The notes beneath the pieces were generated by a model. It was not told the origin of the DNA. It saw only the letters and a list, made by a program, of their open reading frames with translations, and did no database searches. From IMG/VR virus record IMGVR_UViG_3300025141_010110, positions 1 through 31,795 of that record: a DNA stretch of 31,795 nucleotides, one strand, 5' to 3'. The stretch comes from a virus. Below are positions 24,858-31,795 of this stretch, one piece after another (the first letter of the stretch is position 1; each line of letters begins with the position of its first letter). The translations under genes were made by a program, and so were the position numbers.

Positions 24858-26846
24858 CTATTCATTATCTGATATTGGTATTATTTCACAGACATCATTA
24901 TTACAAAACTTATCAACCTCTGCTTCTTCACCCTCAATACCCACAAAGCTTAATCTACCAAGTTTATTAACTTGTTTATTATATTCCTTTTCATCTATAG
25001 CTTCATATGGCATTTGTTTGTAAGCTCCTAATGGATGTCTTGGTAACAATGATATACCCTTTAGTCTATATTGAAAATAATTCAACACATGAGGTAATTG
25101 TTCTACTTCTGTTTCAGGATTGAATGTCGCAGTACAACTTACTTGGTTATCTGCCCAATGTCTTTGAAGAAAAGCGGCTAAACTGAATTGTTCCCAAATC
25201 GAAAGTTCAGCCGCAGTTCTTATACCCTCCCCGACATCAACGGGCACCTCGACAACCATCGTAGAATCTTCTGATCCAAATGCTGGTTCTAACTTGTAAC
25301 CTGCTTTTTCTAACGGTTTAATTAATTCCGAGTGTTTTGACAACCTCATTCTACGAATATAAAATCTACTTTCTGGATAGTGCATACCTGGAGTAGCACC
25401 AACTAATAAAGATACTGTACCACTTGGTTTTACACTTGTGGTTTTAATTGACTTTGGAACAGCAAACCAATCGGAATACATTTTATCCCATTCTTGTATT
25501 GTGTCATACCCATCTTCTAACCAAGTTCTTAATTCTTCCATTCCATTTTTTGTAATAAATTGTGCAACACCACTTACTGAGCAACCAATTCTCCTATTCC
25601 TCAACATAACACGATTGGTTTCAGGCCAATGAGTTCTACCGAGAGTTACTGTCTTAGCATATAAATAAGCATACTTTAATGTTCTCTGATAATCCTCTAA
25701 TGAATCGTGATTAGCTGGAAAAGTTTCTACTAAACAACATAACTCATAACTCTCCAATGATTGTTCTAAACAAGGATTTCCACCTGCAACTCTATGGTCT
25801 TTATTGTCACCGCCATTTTGCATACGAGAGAATTTTCTCATATTTTCTAACCAAGCAAATCCTGGTTCACCATTATCTGAAATTCTTTTACATACATCAG
25901 TATAATCCATACCAAGTTCAGCAAAGATACTATTATTACTTGTCCATCCATATTGATCCCTATGCGGGTTAACTTTATAATTTTTTAAATCTAAATATTC
26001 TTCGTCGTGTGCATCACCAAATACAATCTCCGCTGTTCGTCTTACATTACCAGCTACGACACATTTACCAATAAGGTTCATTATATCCACAATTGTAGTT
26101 ACTGTAATTGGTTCTCCAACATTTATATTTAATACATTTCTTATTTCTTTATGAATTTCTTTTAGTGGTTCGTGACCACTTGAAACTCCACCAAAGCCTT
26201 TGATTACGGCGCCAGCTGGTCTGATTTGGTTGTAGTCGAATTGAACTTCTGCTGTCCCATGAAAATAACTTTCTAATAACAATCGTAATGATTCAACCCA
26301 ACCTTCTCTTGTATCAGGTATCACATATTCTTCTATGCCTCTATTCGGATTAGGCAATTTAACCACAACCTCACCAGCACCTTTTGTATCGAAACCAACT
26401 CCTACACCCAACATACTAGCATCCATTAAAAATGTAAATGGTTTTGAATAATCTTCCTTTAGTGTTTTAGTTGATACAAAAGCACAATTGTTTAATGCTG
26501 CATATAACTTCTTTTCTTCTGTGATTGCTGTTCCCATAGCCCATAAACCACGGCCTGGAGGTAAAAACTTCATATTAAACATTCGGTTATACATTTCTTG
26601 AGCTGATGCTTGTGCTTGCCAAGGATTCCAACCAAGTTGATGTGAGTCAATCCAATTTTTTTGCATAGAGTATGTTCCCTCTACGACTCTTCTGATGGTT
26701 TCCCACCATCTCTCATTTTTTCCATTCTCTTTTATTCTTGAATAGGTTCTCATATAAACTAATTCACCTAATCCATTGAAACCAAACGGTGGCTTTTTCC
26801 GTCTGTACTTATTTATAAAATTTTCTGATAATGTAAACTTTTCCAT
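24858..26846 (-). CDS. nrdJ: Adenosylcobalamin-dependent (class II) ribonucleotide reductase
   Basis: 662 residues, related to the monomeric triphosphate reductase of Lactobacillus leichmannii (739). The key residues can be matched by position: C121 (in LNNCAFVS), C359 in NPCLEQ with N357 and E361, C370 eleven residues later, and the C-terminal re-reducing pair C648 and C653 (CNNDVC). In the Lactobacillus enzyme the corresponding active-site cysteines are 408 and 419, also eleven apart. It converts ribonucleotides to deoxyribonucleotides using vitamin B12 coenzyme and needs no oxygen or second subunit; no nrdB-like gene is present. It supplies DNA precursors for phage replication. It has a possible own promoter. 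A host that makes or imports B12 is implied. Confidence 0.93.
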   Translation of the reverse strand: MEKFTLSENFINKYRRKKPPFGFNGLGELVYMRTYSRIKENGKNERWWETIRRVVEGTYSMQKNWIDSHQLGWNPWQAQASAQEMYNRMFNMKFLPPGRGLWAMGTAITEEKKLYAALNNCAFVSTKTLKEDYSKPFTFLMDASMLGVGVGFDTKGAGEVVVKLPNPNRGIEEYVIPDTREGWVESLRLLLESYFHGTAEVQFDYNQIRPAGAVIKGFGGVSSGHEPLKEIHKEIRNVLNINVGEPITVTTIVDIMNLIGKCVVAGNVRRTAEIVFGDAHDEEYLDLKNYKVNPHRDQYGWTSNNSIFAELGMDYTDVCKRISDNGEPGFAWLENMRKFSRMQNGGDNKDHRVAGGNPCLEQSLESYELCCLVETFPANHDSLEDYQRTLKYAYLYAKTVTLGRTHWPETNRVMLRNRRIGCSVSGVAQFITKNGMEELRTWLEDGYDTIQEWDKMYSDWFAVPKSIKTTSVKPSGTVSLLVGATPGMHYPESRFYIRRMRLSKHSELIKPLEKAGYKLEPAFGSEDSTMVVEVPVDVGEGIRTAAELSIWEQFSLAAFLQRHWADNQVSCTATFNPETEVEQLPHVLNYFQYRLKGISLLPRHPLGAYKQMPYEAIDEKEYNKQVNKLGRLSFVGIEGEEAEVDKFCNNDVCEIIPISDNE

Positions 26847-26872
26847 AATAACTCCTTAGTACAATATTAAAT

Positions 26873-26901
26873 ATAATATATACTCATTCTTCTTTACTCA
26901 A
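26873..26901 (-). promoter_or_regulatory. Possible promoter before the ribonucleotide reductase gene
   Basis: TTGAGT (26896-26901) and TATTAT (26873-26878) on the minus strand, 17 bases apart. The -35 overlaps the helicase stop codon, as the -35 before Nmad1 overlaps a stop codon. The AT-rich background lowers the weight. Confidence 0.45.
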
Positions 26902-28252
26902 AACCTTCCATATCTTTATATTTTTGAGATAAAGTTTTCCGTAAATATTCTTCCGAATTGTCCATCTTTCCCTGTGCTGATTTTCCACCTACAGTTGAAG
27001 CTTCATGCACTTGTATTAAACCTGTATTAGTATTTATGTTTGCTGGAAATGTAATTCCATCAATACCAAATCTATTTTTGATTACGTGAAACCTACCCGT
27101 ATTCGCAATCTTATCTTCCACCTTACGACTTACCGACATAACAAAATCAGCAGTCATCACCTTACTATAATCTTCTGAGACTTTACTGGCATCAATCACT
27201 TCTTCTTCCAATGAACTTCTGTTTGCCTGTGAAGCTGTCCATATTGGAATATCAAACTCACCAGCCATACCACGAAGATTTTCATAAGTCTCACCAGTTG
27301 CATGCCTCTTCTCCTTATAGAATGTGGTTGGTTTTAAGATATCAGCATAGTCTACAATAACCACATCAGGTTTGATTTCCTGTATCTCCATCTGTTTTAG
27401 ATGAGCAGCTAAGGTGTTTACAGTAGCAGACCGAGTAGGATAATACTTAATAATCAATTTACCTGTAAGTGTATCGATAACCTTTTGTACATCCTCTTGA
27501 TAGAACTTTACATTAGCAGTAGGTGTTCCACTAAATACTGTATCATATCTTAACCCAACATAATTAGCATTTAATTCCAATGTATAATGAACTACTGTTT
27601 TACCACACTTAACTAAATGGGCACCAATAGATTGTAAACACCAAGTTTTACCAATACCAGCAGGAGCAACTAATACACCTAACTCACCACCTGCTAATCC
27701 GCCATCCATAACATTAGTCACAGCATCCCATGGAGTTGGTAAAGTTGCTCTTACCGAATCTGTAAGTCTATCTTCCAATGATATAATATAGTCATGGCCT
27801 AAGTCTCTTTCACTACCAGCCTTCATAGCAGCATCTATTATAACTTTTATATCATCATATTTCTTCTGTTCCAATAAATCAACTGCTTCTACAATAGCAC
27901 CTTTAAGTACCTGATTTTTACAAAACCCCAATGTCTCCTGTTTCACAAATTCTAAATCAGTAGCTTCAATATTTCTCCAAGCCTCTTTAAGATTCTCCAC
28001 AACAGATACTTTGAGAATCTCATCATCCATTTGAGTTATCTTAATTTTCAATACTTCTAATGTAGGAGCTTTTCTAAACTCCATAAAGTATTTACTGATT
28101 TCTTGAGTCAACCATTTATTTGCATCCGAGTCGAAATATTTGGGTTCTAATATATCGCTAATTGTTTGTATGAATTTATTATCTGATAATAATGATGATA
28201 TTACCTTTGCTTGAAATGTGGGTCCAAACTGATTAAAATTTTCATTCGCCAT
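26894..28252 (-). CDS. 41: Replicative DNA helicase, DnaB/gp41-like
   Basis: 452 residues, near T4 gp41 (475). Residues 1-160 are a helical N-terminal domain. The RecA-like motor has Walker A LVAPAGIGKTW (194-204, catalytic K202), a conserved glutamate after strand 2 (YTLELNANYVG), Walker B PDVVIVDYADIL, and the DnaB motif WTASQANRSS. It forms a hexameric ring that unwinds DNA ahead of the polymerase. No primase domain is fused, and no gp61-like primase gene is visible in the window. Its ATG lies inside the end of the 59-residue gene, an 11-base overlap. Confidence 0.93.
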   Translation of the reverse strand: MANENFNQFGPTFQAKVISSLLSDNKFIQTISDILEPKYFDSDANKWLTQEISKYFMEFRKAPTLEVLKIKITQMDDEILKVSVVENLKEAWRNIEATDLEFVKQETLGFCKNQVLKGAIVEAVDLLEQKKYDDIKVIIDAAMKAGSERDLGHDYIISLEDRLTDSVRATLPTPWDAVTNVMDGGLAGGELGVLVAPAGIGKTWCLQSIGAHLVKCGKTVVHYTLELNANYVGLRYDTVFSGTPTANVKFYQEDVQKVIDTLTGKLIIKYYPTRSATVNTLAAHLKQMEIQEIKPDVVIVDYADILKPTTFYKEKRHATGETYENLRGMAGEFDIPIWTASQANRSSLEEEVIDASKVSEDYSKVMTADFVMSVSRKVEDKIANTGRFHVIKNRFGIDGITFPANINTNTGLIQVHEASTVGGKSAQGKMDNSEEYLRKTLSQKYKDMEGFE

Positions 28253-28421
28253 ATAGTTCTTTTCTTTGTTTTTCTTTTATTTCCATTTGTTTCTTTCTAC
28301 GATATCGTGCACGAGCTTTAGATTGAAGAACTGCTCTATTTCTATGGTAATATTCCATAGACCACTTTCTTTGAGCGGCTTTACGTTCTTCTTTTGAGTT
28401 GTATTTACGCTTTCTTCCCAT
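28242..28421 (-). CDS. Small basic protein, 59 residues
   Basis: An open frame of 60 codons that exactly fills the space between the nuclease and helicase genes. It overlaps the first by 17 bases and the second by 11. The start ATG has GGAG eight bases upstream (GGCGGAGAAAACAT). The protein is very basic and helical: it begins MGRKRKYNSKEERKAAQRKW, then has YYHRNRAVLQSKARARYRRKK. Similar short basic helices occur as parts of phage DNA- or RNA-binding proteins. Nucleic-acid binding is inferred from charge only. The protein could assist the helicase or nuclease by position. Confidence 0.7.
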   Translation of the reverse strand: MGRKRKYNSKEERKAAQRKWSMEYYHRNRAVLQSKARARYRRKKQMEIKEKQRKELYGE

Positions 28422-29439
28422 ATGTTTTCTCCGCCATCTGATTCAGAGTGGCAAAACATTGAACTAACCAACTATCCATATTTGGTAATGTGGCAAATAA
28501 CCTATCTTCTATGAATCTCTTTTGGAATTGTAACTTATTAAGTTTGTTTATTGGTTCACGAACCTTATCTAATATTTTCATTTTAGCTGAAGCGCTGATG
28601 TCTACTTCTTCCAACTGCATCAACATATAGTTTCGTTTCAATAACTCTTCACTCTCCTTGAGCTTTTCATCTTCATTAATTATATCGTCTATATTAAGTA
28701 TCTTATCTTCCAGTAAAAGTGGAATCTTTTTTTGAATAGTTTTCAATCCCCACCCACGAACTCCATCTATGTTATCAGACTTGTCTCCATCTATTGATCT
28801 GTATACAGCAAAATTATGAGATGGTATTCCATAGTCCTCTAATACCTTTGGTGGATCGTACATTTTCTTTTTAGTGGGAGACCAAACTGAAACTCTAGAA
28901 TTAACTAACTGAAGAAAGTCCTTGTCGGTTGACATCAACACTATTTTAGATGTTTTCAATATCTGCTTAGTTACATAAGCCATCGTATCGTCAGCTTCAA
29001 TATTCTCAATCGTTATTGTAGTGATTGGCAAATAATCCAAATAGTCAATGACTCTGGTTAATTGCATAATCATAGATTGGTGTTCATCTTCCTTAGTATT
29101 AAAATCATAAGACCGATTAAGTCTTTCCGACATATTCCTATTAGCTTTGTACTCTGGAAATAATTTTCTACGGCGGTTAGACCCACCCTTACCATCAAAT
29201 ACTATGACAGTCCGAGTAGGCCTAATTGTTCGTATCGCATAACCGATTGACCTTAGAAAACCAACTATTCCCCCAACGTGAGCGCCGTCATCATTGAGAG
29301 TTGGTATAGCACTAAAACATCTTATGAATGTATTCAGACCATCTATAATCAATACCTTATCATCGGGTTCACCTGAGTCTAATTTACCGCCTTTATTTTT
29401 TATTTCTTCAAGTATCGAAAGATACTTAGCATTAGTCAC
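28405..29439 (-). CDS. rnh: 5'-3' exonuclease/flap endonuclease (T4 RNase H-like)
   Basis: 344 residues (T4 RNase H has 305). Acidic metal-binding residues appear in order: LIIDG (D33), VIVFDGKGGSNRRRKLFPEYKANR, IENIEADDTMAY, and IVLMSTDKDFLQLV. They are followed by the helix-3-turn-helix region IDGDKSDNIDGVRGWGLKTIQKK. This is the FEN/T4 RNase H nuclease order. It removes RNA primers and flaps during lagging-strand synthesis. It overlaps UvsX by eight bases upstream. The gene symbol is used in the T4 sense. Confidence 0.92.
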   Translation of the reverse strand: MTNAKYLSILEEIKNKGGKLDSGEPDDKVLIIDGLNTFIRCFSAIPTLNDDGAHVGGIVGFLRSIGYAIRTIRPTRTVIVFDGKGGSNRRRKLFPEYKANRNMSERLNRSYDFNTKEDEHQSMIMQLTRVIDYLDYLPITTITIENIEADDTMAYVTKQILKTSKIVLMSTDKDFLQLVNSRVSVWSPTKKKMYDPPKVLEDYGIPSHNFAVYRSIDGDKSDNIDGVRGWGLKTIQKKIPLLLEDKILNIDDIINEDEKLKESEELLKRNYMLMQLEEVDISASAKMKILDKVREPINKLNKLQFQKRFIEDRLFATLPNMDSWLVQCFATLNQMAEKTYGKKA

Positions 29440-30529
29440 CCAAAACCTCTTCTGTAACTTCTACATCATCTATACCGATTTCAGCCTTGTTATATTTCAG
29501 TATTACTTTATCACAGATAAGTTGGTAACAGTAAGATTTGAATTCTCCATCCTCTAATTTTTCAGACCAATCTTTAGATTGAAACTTTATCTCTTCACCA
29601 TTGTGGTCTTTCATAGTATACCAAGCACCACCGACTTTAACTAAGTTGTGATCTTTGAGAACTTGTAACCAACTACCTTCATCATCTACACCACTTTCAA
29701 AGTAGAGTGGAAACTCAGCTTTTCGTAATGGAGGACCCAAGCGATTTTTAATTACTTGAGCCAGAATAGTCATACCAATAGTATTCTTTTTACTATCTTT
29801 AATCTGACCTTTATTCTTCAATCTGATACGGGTTGATGCGTGAAATGGTAATGCTTTTCCACCACTTGTAGTCCAAGGGTCTCCGAACATTACACCAAGT
29901 TTTTGTCTAAGTTGATTGGTGAATACCAAAGCTACTCTTTGCCTGCCAATCATCTGGGTAATCTTCCTCATAGCTTTAGAAATGATAATAGCTTTACTTG
30001 TCGCCCAACCATCTTTGTCATAGTCTGCATTCAATTCAACCTTAGTTGTAGAAGCAGCCAATGAATCAACCAATATAGTTACTAACCTATCTTTATCTGA
30101 TTCACGAACTTTGGTTACAATCTCTTCGATAGCCTCAAAAATATCTTCTACTGTTTCTAAGTGCAGATATAACATTTTGCCAATATCCACTCCTATAACT
30201 TGAAGAAAATCTTCACTAACGGCAGTTTCAGTATCTATGTAAACAGCTACACCACCCTTCTTTTGAGTTTCTGCAAGAAGGTGAGCGCCTACTAAAGATT
30301 TACCACTACTTTCTAAACCATTCAACTCTGTAATCCTACCAACTGCAATACCACCATTAGGGCGATTTGAAATTGCTAAGTCTAACATTGTTGAACCTGT
30401 AGAGATAAATTCTTTTATATCCGTTGGTGTTGGTGTGCCACCATCTAAAAAATATGCAACCTTATAATCTTTGAATTTTTTATTTAGGGAGTCGGCGAGA
30501 ACTCCAGCCAAGTCATCTTTAACTGACAT
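29432..30529 (-). CDS. uvsX: UvsX-like RecA recombinase
   Basis: 365 residues (T4 UvsX has 391). Walker A is GLESSGKS (71-78), the catalytic glutamate follows in IDTETA (E101), Walker B is VTILVDSLAAS, and LVFTNQLRQKLG plus TSGGKALPFHAS match the DNA-binding loop region of RecA proteins. It catalyses strand exchange for recombination-dependent replication and repair. The start has AGGAG seven bases upstream. It follows the ssDNA-binding gene by 92 bases that contain a long inverted repeat. Confidence 0.95.
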   Translation of the reverse strand: MSVKDDLAGVLADSLNKKFKDYKVAYFLDGGTPTPTDIKEFISTGSTMLDLAISNRPNGGIAVGRITELNGLESSGKSLVGAHLLAETQKKGGVAVYIDTETAVSEDFLQVIGVDIGKMLYLHLETVEDIFEAIEEIVTKVRESDKDRLVTILVDSLAASTTKVELNADYDKDGWATSKAIIISKAMRKITQMIGRQRVALVFTNQLRQKLGVMFGDPWTTSGGKALPFHASTRIRLKNKGQIKDSKKNTIGMTILAQVIKNRLGPPLRKAEFPLYFESGVDDEGSWLQVLKDHNLVKVGGAWYTMKDHNGEEIKFQSKDWSEKLEDGEFKSYCYQLICDKVILKYNKAEIGIDDVEVTEEVLGD

Positions 30530-30549
30530 TTAAATCTCCTAATTAAATA

Positions 30550-30611
30550 GTGGGTAGTTAGGCGTACAAACACAGCCTTCTCATCGCTTAATTCTGTAGG
30601 ATACTACCCAC
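30550..30611 (-). promoter_or_regulatory. Long inverted repeat between the gp32- and uvsX-like genes
   Basis: A perfect 9-base stem (GTGGGTAGT / ACTACCCAC) encloses 44 bases that contain a smaller AGGC/GCCT hairpin and a possible GTAG/CTAC hairpin competing with the outer stem. No T run follows, so it is not a classical terminator. It fills most of the 92-base gap and ends just before the uvsX ribosome site. Confidence 0.55.
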
Positions 30612-30621
30612 CACACTTTAT

Positions 30622-31377
30622 TTACTTATTGAAAAGATCATCAAATGCTGCACTAGCATCTTCAACAGTATTTGCCGCAGCAACGGCTGCTACTGGAGCA
30701 GTTTCATCCTTAGTGTCATCATCTGACGCTTCAGGATTCAACCATTGATTCAGTACATCTGTGAGCTCTTCATATGAGAGTTCCTGATACAATTCATTAA
30801 TGTCTTTTTGATTTTCCAACAAACCTTCCAATTGTGCCTTATCCTCTGAGATCGGAGTTTGATTAGGTTTAACACGAATTGTAGTTTTTGGAAAAGAAGC
30901 CCCACTTTCTTCAGCAGTAATAAACTCTACTGATATGTCACGTCCGCTTACAGCATCTGTTATATCACCATAGTCTGGATCTGCAATTACAGAAAGTAGT
31001 TCTTGATAGACAGTCTTACCGAAACCCCAAAAACGAACACCTTGAGCCTCTTCACCACGAACGATAACTGGAGCAAAAGTTCTCATTTTAGCTTCCAATT
31101 TACGAGCCATTTGGTATTCCTCACGATTGCCACTCGTTTTAAGTTTTTGAGCAAACTCTTCGATTGGATCAGGACGACCATATGTGATTGGTGATAGGTA
31201 GGTTTTATTATTCAAACCAAAGTGAAAAAACAACTCAATAAAAGGATTATCCTTATTATGCTTATATGGCAAAACACGAATTACCTGTTTACCTGGTTGT
31301 GGTTTCCATAGGTTTGAAGTCCTATTGTTTGTTGTTTGAAGTTGATTAAGACGCTTACGAATAGAATTAATATCCAT
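30622..31377 (-). CDS. 32: Single-stranded DNA-binding protein, gp32-like, without zinc ligands
   Basis: 251 residues (T4 gp32 has 301). The basic N-terminus INSIRKRLNQLQ resembles the cooperativity (LAST-like) region, then comes the OB-fold core with FFHFG and YLSPITYGRPDPIEEF. The C-terminus is an acidic tail (EASDDDTKDE) ending AAFDDLFNK, as in proteins that use the tail to bind partner enzymes. T4 gp32 binds zinc through one histidine and three cysteines in the region between FFHFG and PDP-like motifs; this protein has no cysteine at all, so zinc must be absent. It coats single-stranded DNA during replication and recombination. It stands first in the replication block, next to UvsX. Confidence 0.88.
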   Translation of the reverse strand: MDINSIRKRLNQLQTTNNRTSNLWKPQPGKQVIRVLPYKHNKDNPFIELFFHFGLNNKTYLSPITYGRPDPIEEFAQKLKTSGNREEYQMARKLEAKMRTFAPVIVRGEEAQGVRFWGFGKTVYQELLSVIADPDYGDITDAVSGRDISVEFITAEESGASFPKTTIRVKPNQTPISEDKAQLEGLLENQKDINELYQELSYEELTDVLNQWLNPEASDDDTKDETAPVAAVAAANTVEDASAAFDDLFNK

Positions 31378-31412
31378 TTGTTATTCTCCTTATTGTTTAA
31401 TATTCATTTGTT

Positions 31413-31428
31413 AGTTACCATAGTAACC
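31413..31428. promoter_or_regulatory. Inverted repeat upstream of the gp32-like gene
   Basis: GTTAC (31414-31418) and GTAAC (31423-31427) are inverted with a 4-base loop, extended by a G-U pair, 35 bases before the ATG. T4 gene 32 is self-regulated through its leader RNA, which makes any structure here of interest. It could also be a DNA operator. A weak promoter (TTGGCG 31454-31459, TATTAA 31431-31436, 17 bases apart) lies directly upstream; if real, transcription would start within the repeat. Confidence 0.35.
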
Positions 31429-31473
31429 ATTTAATAATAAGTATCTAGCTTTTCGCCAAAATACAATTTTTTT

Positions 31474-31795
31474 TTAATCTTTTGTGTTAATAATTTTATG
31501 TATTTTTGTTGGTATTTTATTTAGTCCAGCATCGTTGGTTAACAACAAAGAGTTCTGATATTGTTCCCACGGAATAGGGAATCTCTTATCTAACACATTA
31601 TTATTTAACTCTCTAATAACTTCATTGAGTGCATTTATTGTGTATAGTGTGTTGCTCTGTTTCTTCCGATGAAGTGAAATAGTATTTGGTATATCTTCAG
31701 GATAATTTTCCTCATCATACTCTACATTATATGTACAAATCAATTGAGAATGATCTTTAATATTCTCAAAGACATATATTTTATCATATAGAATA
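31474..31795 (-). CDS. Hypothetical phage protein (5' end outside the window)
   Basis: The reading frame stays open to the right edge, so the start is not visible; a TTG at 31743 is an unlikely start. The visible 106 codons give LYDKIYVFENIKDHSQ, then a middle region with a run of charged residues, and finish with LNKIPTKIHKIINTKD. No motif is recognised. The protein is rich in asparagine and lysine. It ends 96 bases before the gp32-like start. It may be a small early phage protein. Confidence 0.6.
   Translation of the reverse strand, partial: ILYDKIYVFENIKDHSQLICTYNVEYDEENYPEDIPNTISLHRKKQSNTLYTINALNEVIRELNNNVLDKRFPIPWEQYQNSLLLTNDAGLNKIPTKIHKIINTKD

Noticed and set aside
24771-24860. Stop-codon read-through joining the reductase and receptor (same frame, 29 open codons, pseudoknot downstream of TAG)
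   Set aside because: An open stretch of 29 codons is not rare. The receptor needs a free N-terminal signal peptide, it has its own ribosome site, and the spacing of 17 bases from stop to pseudoknot is longer than in known read-through signals.
24565-25023. A 152-codon plus-strand frame over the receptor/reductase junction
   Set aside because: It is antisense to two well-supported genes and has low-complexity composition rich in serine, threonine and proline.
28277-28471. A 64-codon open frame on the minus strand spanning the helicase/nuclease junction
   Set aside because: It is out of frame with the better-supported 59-residue gene, lacks a ribosome site and would overlap most of the nuclease end.
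1-31795. tRNA genes, CRISPR arrays, insertion sequences or attachment sites
   Set aside because: No cloverleaf, repeat-spacer array, transposase or integrase was seen.
1-31795. The window as a bacterial chromosome with a prophage remnant
   Set aside because: Polymerase, clamp, loader, helicase, UvsX and gp32 are all T4-like and arranged as a phage replication block; only the receptor looks cellular.

Overview
This window is most simply read as part of the genome of a large, lytic, T4-like (myovirus-type) phage. Every supported gene lies on the minus strand, most neighbours overlap by 1-30 bases or abut, and no gap reaches 150 bases. Transcription runs from high to low coordinates. Strong AGGAG-type ribosome binding sites are common. 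The host is probably a marine member of the Bacteroidetes/Marinimicrobia (FCB) group. That inference rests mainly on one gene, a TonB-dependent receptor with the N-terminal carboxypeptidase-D-like domain typical of that group.

Right to left (order of transcription): a partial small gene at the right edge; the single-stranded DNA-binding protein (gp32-like); the UvsX recombinase; a FEN-type 5' nuclease; a 59-residue basic protein; the DnaB/gp41-like helicase; a B12-dependent (class II) ribonucleotide reductase; the TonB-dependent receptor as its own transcription unit; DNA polymerase (gp43-like); sliding clamp (gp45-like); clamp loader (gp44- and gp62-like) with a zinc-ribbon protein between the two subunits. 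Three proteins of the Mom/DruA-like acyltransferase type sit among or just after the clamp-loader genes, followed by an Nmad1 (DUF1599) protein. Together these suggest that the phage modifies its DNA bases. A Cas4/RecB-like iron-sulphur nuclease, a SLOG-type protein and small hypothetical genes come next.

From about 12.5 kb down to base 1 lies a dense carbohydrate cassette: eight predicted glycosyltransferases (one fused to a methyltransferase), a FkbM methyltransferase, an NDP-sugar C-methyltransferase, a cytidylyltransferase, an RmlC-like epimerase and a partial FdtA-like ketoisomerase. One methyltransferase gene in it is split by an exact 86-base tandem duplication. The cassette could make and attach a deoxysugar to phage structural proteins, phage DNA or the host surface; the sequence does not say which.

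The least expected features are: (1) a complete bacterial outer-membrane TonB-dependent receptor inside a phage replication module, with its own leader and terminator and next to a B12-dependent enzyme; (2) a well-formed H-type pseudoknot predicted in that receptor's leader; (3) three Mom/DruA-like genes together with Nmad1; (4) the 86-base duplication, which could be an on/off switch or an assembly error.
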